In this document: positions 19,582 to 23,137 of the stretch, piece by piece
How positions within the stretch are numbered: position 1 is the stretch's first letter
How the letters are laid out: each line of letters begins with the position of its first letter
Assembly (NCBI GenBank): GCA_040902585.1
Contig: JBBDXA010000152.1
Span: 1-23,137 of the forward strand
Direction of reading: 5' to 3'
Source: JBBDXA01 sp040902585
Lineage (GTDB): Bacteria; Planctomycetota; Phycisphaerae; Phycisphaerales; Phycisphaeraceae
DNA: 23,137 nucleotides
Made by a program: the position numbers and the translations under genes
Notes under the pieces: model-generated
Database searches by the model: none
What the model saw: only the letters and a program-made list of their open reading frames with translations
Told to the model about the DNA's origin: nothing

Positions 19582-21366
19582 GTGGCCTATCGCAAACAGA
19601 CTCTCAGCCAGTACAACGGTCGTTATGCCCGAACCATCGGCAAGGTGCTCAGCGGTGGCGAACCTGCCTCAAAGCGATTTCTATTGGGCACCGACAAGGC
19701 TGCCGCGGAGATGGCCAACAAGCGACTCGAAATGCTCTGGTCTGAAGTGGAGAGTGACTTTCGTCGCCGCCGCCAACGAGCCAAGTTGCTGCAACCGCTG
19801 GGAGAATTGGTTAAAGGAATTGAAATAGAGCCGCTCACCGGCAAACTAGTTGATCGCCCTGTCAACGTGCTAACGGTGGAGCCGGTCTGGGAGTTGCACA
19901 CGCTTGCCATCGCCGAAGCCGTTCGCAAGGGCGAACACGAAGTTCTTGTTCAACCCGCCCCGCCGCTTCCGTCGAACATCATTCAGCCCGACAAGAACGA
20001 ATACATCCATCGAATCATGGACCTGCGCGAACGGTACTCCGTCATCGCGTTCTCGCCTTCCGATCCCACTCTCTACGGCCGACAGCTTGAAGCAATCAGA
20101 ACCACCGTCGAACACGAGATCAGCCGGGCCGAGACCAGCGCCCATCGCGCGCAGGCCCTGACGAAGTCGCCAATGCGGACACGTGCAGGCAAGAGCATCT
20201 ACGAAGCAATCGACGCCTACGCCGCGCATGCAGAGCAAAGCAAGGCAGGCGGGACGAACGAACCAACTGACGCAGTATCTCTGAAGGCAAGCATCACTAA
20301 TCTTCCGCTCTCTTCATTTGACTACGACGCCATCCAGATGATGGGCGACTACTGGCGGAGTCGTCCTGCAACGAAGCGTTACGGCGGCAAGGGTGCGCCC
20401 ATCGCCGTGAACACGGTAAGGAACCGGCTCAAGACAGCCCGTCGGTTTGTGCGCTGGCTCAATCGCGCAAGCAAGTGGGATTGGCGATGCCCTCCCGAGT
20501 GGGAAGAAGCCTTAAAGATGGATGAGCAGCGCATGCTCACTGAAACCGAGAAACTGGTTGTGTCGTCAGGCCCCGAAACTTGGACGGTAGAAGAACTCGT
20601 CACGATGTACGCCTACGCGACAGACCGTGAAAGGGTGTTCATTCTCTTCGGATTGAATTTCGGCTTCGCGCAGAGTGAAGTCATCAGCTTCCGTCATGAA
20701 GACATCAAGCTCGACTTGAAGCCCCCGCAGATCAACCGGGTGCGCCGCAAAACAAGGAAGTACTTTGAAGCTGCGATCTGGCCTGAAACTCTGGAGGCAT
20801 TGAAGTGGCTGGCTGACCATCAGACTCGAAAGGCAAAAGGCAACGATGCTTGGGTGCTGCTGACAGAAAAGGGAACCCGATTCGACAGCAACGCCATCGC
20901 CAATCGTTGGAACGGCCTGCTCAAACGAATCCGGGTCGATCATCCAAATTTCCGCCGGCTTCCGTTCAAACACCTGCGCAAGACTGCCTATCAGCTTGTG
21001 CTTGAAGCGATCAAAAGTCATGAAGTAGCGGGCGCGTTTGAAGCAAGGAGCCGGTTGTCTTCAGACTTACATGAAGGGGCCTACGGACGCCGTCTCTTCG
21101 CCAAGGTCTTTGAGGCGAATGAACTGGTTCGCGAACGACTTCAGCCGGCTTTCCTCGCGGCTCCCAACGCCTTCAAGAAATCAAAGAGCAAAGGCTCTCC
21201 AAACGTAAGCCCAGGAACGATCGCGGAGATTCAGCGCCTTGGCCACGAAGGTCTTTCGGTTCCAAGCATCGCCGAACAGGTCGGGGTTTCTCGACAAACG
21301 GTCCATCGTTGGCTGGGAAGAGATTCCAACAGCCCGTCAAGCGGAAATGGAGAATCCGGTCGCTGA
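19582..21366 (+). CDS. Atypical tyrosine-recombinase-like integrase with C-terminal HTH
   Basis: A 594-residue protein. Residues about 1-60 (YRKQTLSQYNGRYARTIGK) resemble the N-terminal integrase arm domain. The segment near 275-320, with NTVRNRLKTARRFVRWL, is the core-binding domain. The catalytic-like domain runs from about 330 to 530. The Arg I position (GLR-x-SEL in typical enzymes) reads GFAQSEV with Ala363. The H-x-x-R box reads KHLRKT with Lys463 and Arg466, and the second His/Trp is Lys467. The best nucleophile candidate is Tyr501 in GAYGRRLFAKVF. So only one catalytic Arg is clear; I recall related planctomycete proteins with similar changes. Residues about 550-580 (GLSVPSIAEQVGVSRQTVHRWL) form a helix-turn-helix. 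Start GTG 19582 is chosen for its perfect AAGGAGG 6 nt upstream; a GTG at 19516 is the alternative. It is probably the integrase of an element at ssrA; whether it is active is open. Confidence 0.82.
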   Translation: MAYRKQTLSQYNGRYARTIGKVLSGGEPASKRFLLGTDKAAAEMANKRLEMLWSEVESDFRRRRQRAKLLQPLGELVKGIEIEPLTGKLVDRPVNVLTVEPVWELHTLAIAEAVRKGEHEVLVQPAPPLPSNIIQPDKNEYIHRIMDLRERYSVIAFSPSDPTLYGRQLEAIRTTVEHEISRAETSAHRAQALTKSPMRTRAGKSIYEAIDAYAAHAEQSKAGGTNEPTDAVSLKASITNLPLSSFDYDAIQMMGDYWRSRPATKRYGGKGAPIAVNTVRNRLKTARRFVRWLNRASKWDWRCPPEWEEALKMDEQRMLTETEKLVVSSGPETWTVEELVTMYAYATDRERVFILFGLNFGFAQSEVISFRHEDIKLDLKPPQINRVRRKTRKYFEAAIWPETLEALKWLADHQTRKAKGNDAWVLLTEKGTRFDSNAIANRWNGLLKRIRVDHPNFRRLPFKHLRKTAYQLVLEAIKSHEVAGAFEARSRLSSDLHEGAYGRRLFAKVFEANELVRERLQPAFLAAPNAFKKSKSKGSPNVSPGTIAEIQRLGHEGLSVPSIAEQVGVSRQTVHRWLGRDSNSPSSGNGESGR

Positions 21367-21376
21367 TCACGCCAGA

Positions 21377-21958
21377 TCAATCAGGACCGCGCACGTGTTG
21401 CTGATGGGCTTCCGTGGTGCCGTCGCCATTGTCGACCGGCAGAAACAGACGAACACCGGCAACGTCTTGGGCAACACGCGCACGCTGTCGTTCAGAAGCG
21501 GCGACATCTTGAACTTCACTACGCCTTGTCTTGGCAACAGTCTGTGGGGGTGATGAAAAGCACCGCCGGGCATCTGAAACATGAGACGGATCACCCAGTG
21601 CCCGATGCGTGCCGGTGAGATCCAGAAACGCCTCGTCGATACTCAGTGGTTCAACCAGCGGCGAATACTCTTCGAGGATCACAAACATCTGACGTGATAC
21701 TTCACGGTATCGCTCGCCGCGCACTGGCACCACAATCGCCTGCGGGCAGAGCCGCTTGGCGGTCACCATCGGCATCGCCGATCGGCAGCCGAAGGGTCGG
21801 GCTTCGTAGCTGGCTGTGGCGACGACACCACGCGGGCCGTCGTGGCCGATGAGCAGAGGCTTGCCGCGCAGTTCGGGATGATCGTGCTGCTCCACCGACG
21901 CGAAGAAGGCGTCCATGTCCAGGTGCAGGATGGTGCGAGAAACGGTCATTGCCCTCAT
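21377..21958 (-). pseudogene. dinB: DNA polymerase IV, 3'-truncated remnant
   Basis: The first ~125 residues match the palm and fingers of Y-family polymerases. They show LHLDMDAFFASVEQ (Asp14, Asp16), GVVATASYEARPFGCRSAMP, and PLSIDEAFLDLTG with catalytic Asp108-Glu109. After about residue 130 (near 21570) the similarity stops. The remaining 60 residues are unrelated, and the thumb and little-finger domains are missing; the protein ends at 193 residues instead of about 350-400. This is a broken gene, joined to unrecognised sequence that reaches the integrase end 10 bp away. The first ATG overlaps the upstream gene's stop as ATGA; ATG 21949 is another possible start. A frameshift could explain the loss, but I found no continuing Pol IV sequence in the other minus-strand frames. 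Confidence 0.85.
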
Positions 21959-22344
21959 TCGTCGGGGCTCGGGCTTTGCTTTATCCCTATTCTTGCTTTA
22001 CACCGCTTGGCAACAAACTCGGAGTCATCCCCTTGATGGATGTGGATCATGCCGTTCAGTTCGTCACCTTCGAGTTTTGCCCAGCCCCGCCCCGTGAGCG
22101 GCGTGCCGTCAGCGCCGTCACCACCCTCCCACGAGAACTCCACGGCTGGCTTCCCGTCACGCACCAATGTGCGGTAGTCAATCTGCCCCTGCACGTAGCC
22201 GAACTGGAATGAACCAAGCCCCGCGTCGTCGAACCTGAAGTGCGCCTGCACCTCTTCGTTCAGGTATTCGTCATCCCAGGCCGACATGGAGACGATGTAC
22301 CACAGGCCAACGAGCGGATGCCTTTTCGCGGGTTTCTTCGCCAC
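21955..22344 (-). CDS. Conserved hypothetical protein, 129 residues
   Basis: A soluble protein with no signal peptide or membrane helix. The segments HPLVGLWYIVSMSAWDDEYLNEEVQAHFRF, GSFQFGYVQGQIDYR and GMIHIHQGDDSEFVAKR look like a conserved small beta-rich domain. I recall similar uncharacterised proteins in other bacteria but can name no function. It lies 3 bp after the DUF6398-type frame and overlaps the dinB start by 4 bp (ATGA), so the three minus-strand genes look like one translationally coupled unit. No clear Shine-Dalgarno is needed if it is coupled. It remains intact between two damaged genes. Confidence 0.8.
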   Translation of the reverse strand: MAKKPAKRHPLVGLWYIVSMSAWDDEYLNEEVQAHFRFDDAGLGSFQFGYVQGQIDYRTLVRDGKPAVEFSWEGGDGADGTPLTGRGWAKLEGDELNGMIHIHQGDDSEFVAKRCKARIGIKQSPSPDE

Positions 22345-22347
22345 GGT

Positions 22348-23137
22348 TCAAGCTCCCTGTGTCCGATCCGCGGGAATGTATGGAATCAATCCCTTGCTGA
22401 ATGCGATCTCCTGCAATTCCCTGGGTGCATGGCGGATGTCCATCATGAAACCGTTGACCGTCAGCATCCAGATCAGCGGATTGTCATCCATCCGGCTGGG
22501 AAGGCACCAGGTCGGGTCGAGCTGGTGGATCTTCAGCATCTTGCGGATCGTCGCCGATTTTGCGGCCCCCGCGCTCTCGCTGACGCCGAAGCAGGCGTCG
22601 ATGTCGCTGAGGCGCATGTAAGGCGTCCGATTCTTGTCGTGCAGGAAGTTCACGGAGCCGATGGTGCGGACGATGCCGCTGGCCCAGGTGCTCGGGCTGC
22701 CTGACAGGAGTGGTGAGGGTCGTTTCCGTGCCAGCTTCTGGGCCAGGGTGCGGCAGAGCACGGCGTATTCTTCGTTCAAATGCTCGCGGCAGAACCGGTC
22801 GATCAGTTCGACGACAGTCATCACCGCCGCGGCCGCCTTCTCCTTCGAGGCCGACGCGGGCGAGGTCTTGCGCGGGGTCGCCTTCGCCGGGCGAGTCGAT
22901 TGGAGGGACGCCGGCAGCGCGGTCACGATGCCCAGCCGCGTTTTTGCATCCTTGAAGGACTCATTCAGGGAACTGCGGATGCCAGCGCCGAAGGAAACGC
23001 GGTAGGTGGCCATGAGGCCGTCGTACACAATCCTGTCCTTCAACGGCAACAGCACCGTCTACACCATGACCGGCAGGTATGGGCCGACGAACTCATCGAA
23101 CGGCTGCGTCAGCGCCAATACGCCATAGGCGATGGCC
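22348..23137 (-). pseudogene. DUF6398-type protein gene with in-frame amber codon, 5' end outside the window
   Basis: Downstream of a TAG at 23059-23061 the frame encodes about 236 residues. A segment LLPLKDRIVYDGL to RLGIVTALP is followed by a low-complexity linker, then a domain with RFCREHLNEEYAVLC, LARKRPSPLLSGSP, WASGIVRTIGSVNFLHD and WMLTVNGFMMDIR, which I recognise as DUF6398. Upstream of the TAG the same frame stays open to the window edge and gives plausible protein (LTQPFDEFVGPYLPVMV). This suggests that one longer gene has been split by a nonsense change, perhaps TAC or TAT to TAG. A GTG at 23055 could restart translation. Function is unknown. It is the first gene of the minus-strand cluster that includes the 129-residue gene and dinB. 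Confidence 0.7.

Noticed and set aside
21239..21594. Short open frames on both strands between the integrase end and the dinB remnant
   Set aside because: None shows a recognisable family, a ribosome site or support from neighbours. They are treated as junction sequence.
22348..23137. Genome-wide amber recoding (for example pyrrolysine)
   Set aside because: There is only one TAG of this kind here, other genes in the window use TAG as a normal stop (GH81), and no suppressor tRNA is visible.

Overview
The window is GC-rich chromosomal DNA, probably from a Planctomycetota bacterium and perhaps a Phycisphaerae-like lineage. It is likely a metagenome-assembled contig, because it carries a run of ten Ns at 5707-5716. 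The lineage call is inference. It rests on the style of the secreted PQQ-propeller protein, the RNase E/G with an arginine-rich tail, the atypical integrase family, and a YidC with a long periplasmic region, not on a marker-gene comparison.

Positions 1-18835 are mostly core genes. A minus-strand fusion of an acyltransferase-like domain to a class V aminotransferase diverges from a plus-strand series. That series is metK (S-adenosylmethionine synthetase), ptsI (PTS enzyme I), an RNase E/G gene, dxr (MEP isoprenoid pathway), rseP (site-2 protease), yidC (membrane insertase), a secreted GH81 beta-1,3-glucanase and a secreted PQQ-like beta-propeller protein. A small minus-strand LapA-like membrane protein converges on the last of these.

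The most striking feature of this half is a set of degenerate short-period repeat arrays. Nearly every gap between core genes holds a different one: period 7 at 3598, 5750, 9893, 9954 and 12145; period 8 at 5399 and 5494; period 9 at 2151. Three gaps pair their repeats as long inverted arms. Others hold plain inverted repeats, including a perfect 24-bp pair across the GH81 stop codon. Two arrays lie inside genes without breaking the frame: a 9-bp array in the RNase E/G tail, and a palindromic cassette that adds about 54 residues to DXR. They resemble the heptameric STRR elements of cyanobacteria and the protein-coding palindromic elements of Rickettsia, but the sequences differ.

From 18965 a complete ssrA (tmRNA) gene with a G:U third acceptor pair encodes a long 19-residue tag. 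A 594-residue tyrosine-recombinase-like protein with a C-terminal helix-turn-helix follows. Between them lie a long hairpin and a cluster of TTGACGATT repeats. This layout fits an integrative element that targets the tmRNA 3' end. The recombinase lacks several canonical catalytic residues.

Beyond the integrase the minus strand holds a decaying three-gene cluster. It consists of a DUF6398-type gene interrupted by an in-frame amber codon, a small conserved hypothetical gene, and a dinB (Pol IV) that is truncated after its N-terminal part. These genes, or their truncation, may mark accessory or rearranged DNA next to the ssrA locus.
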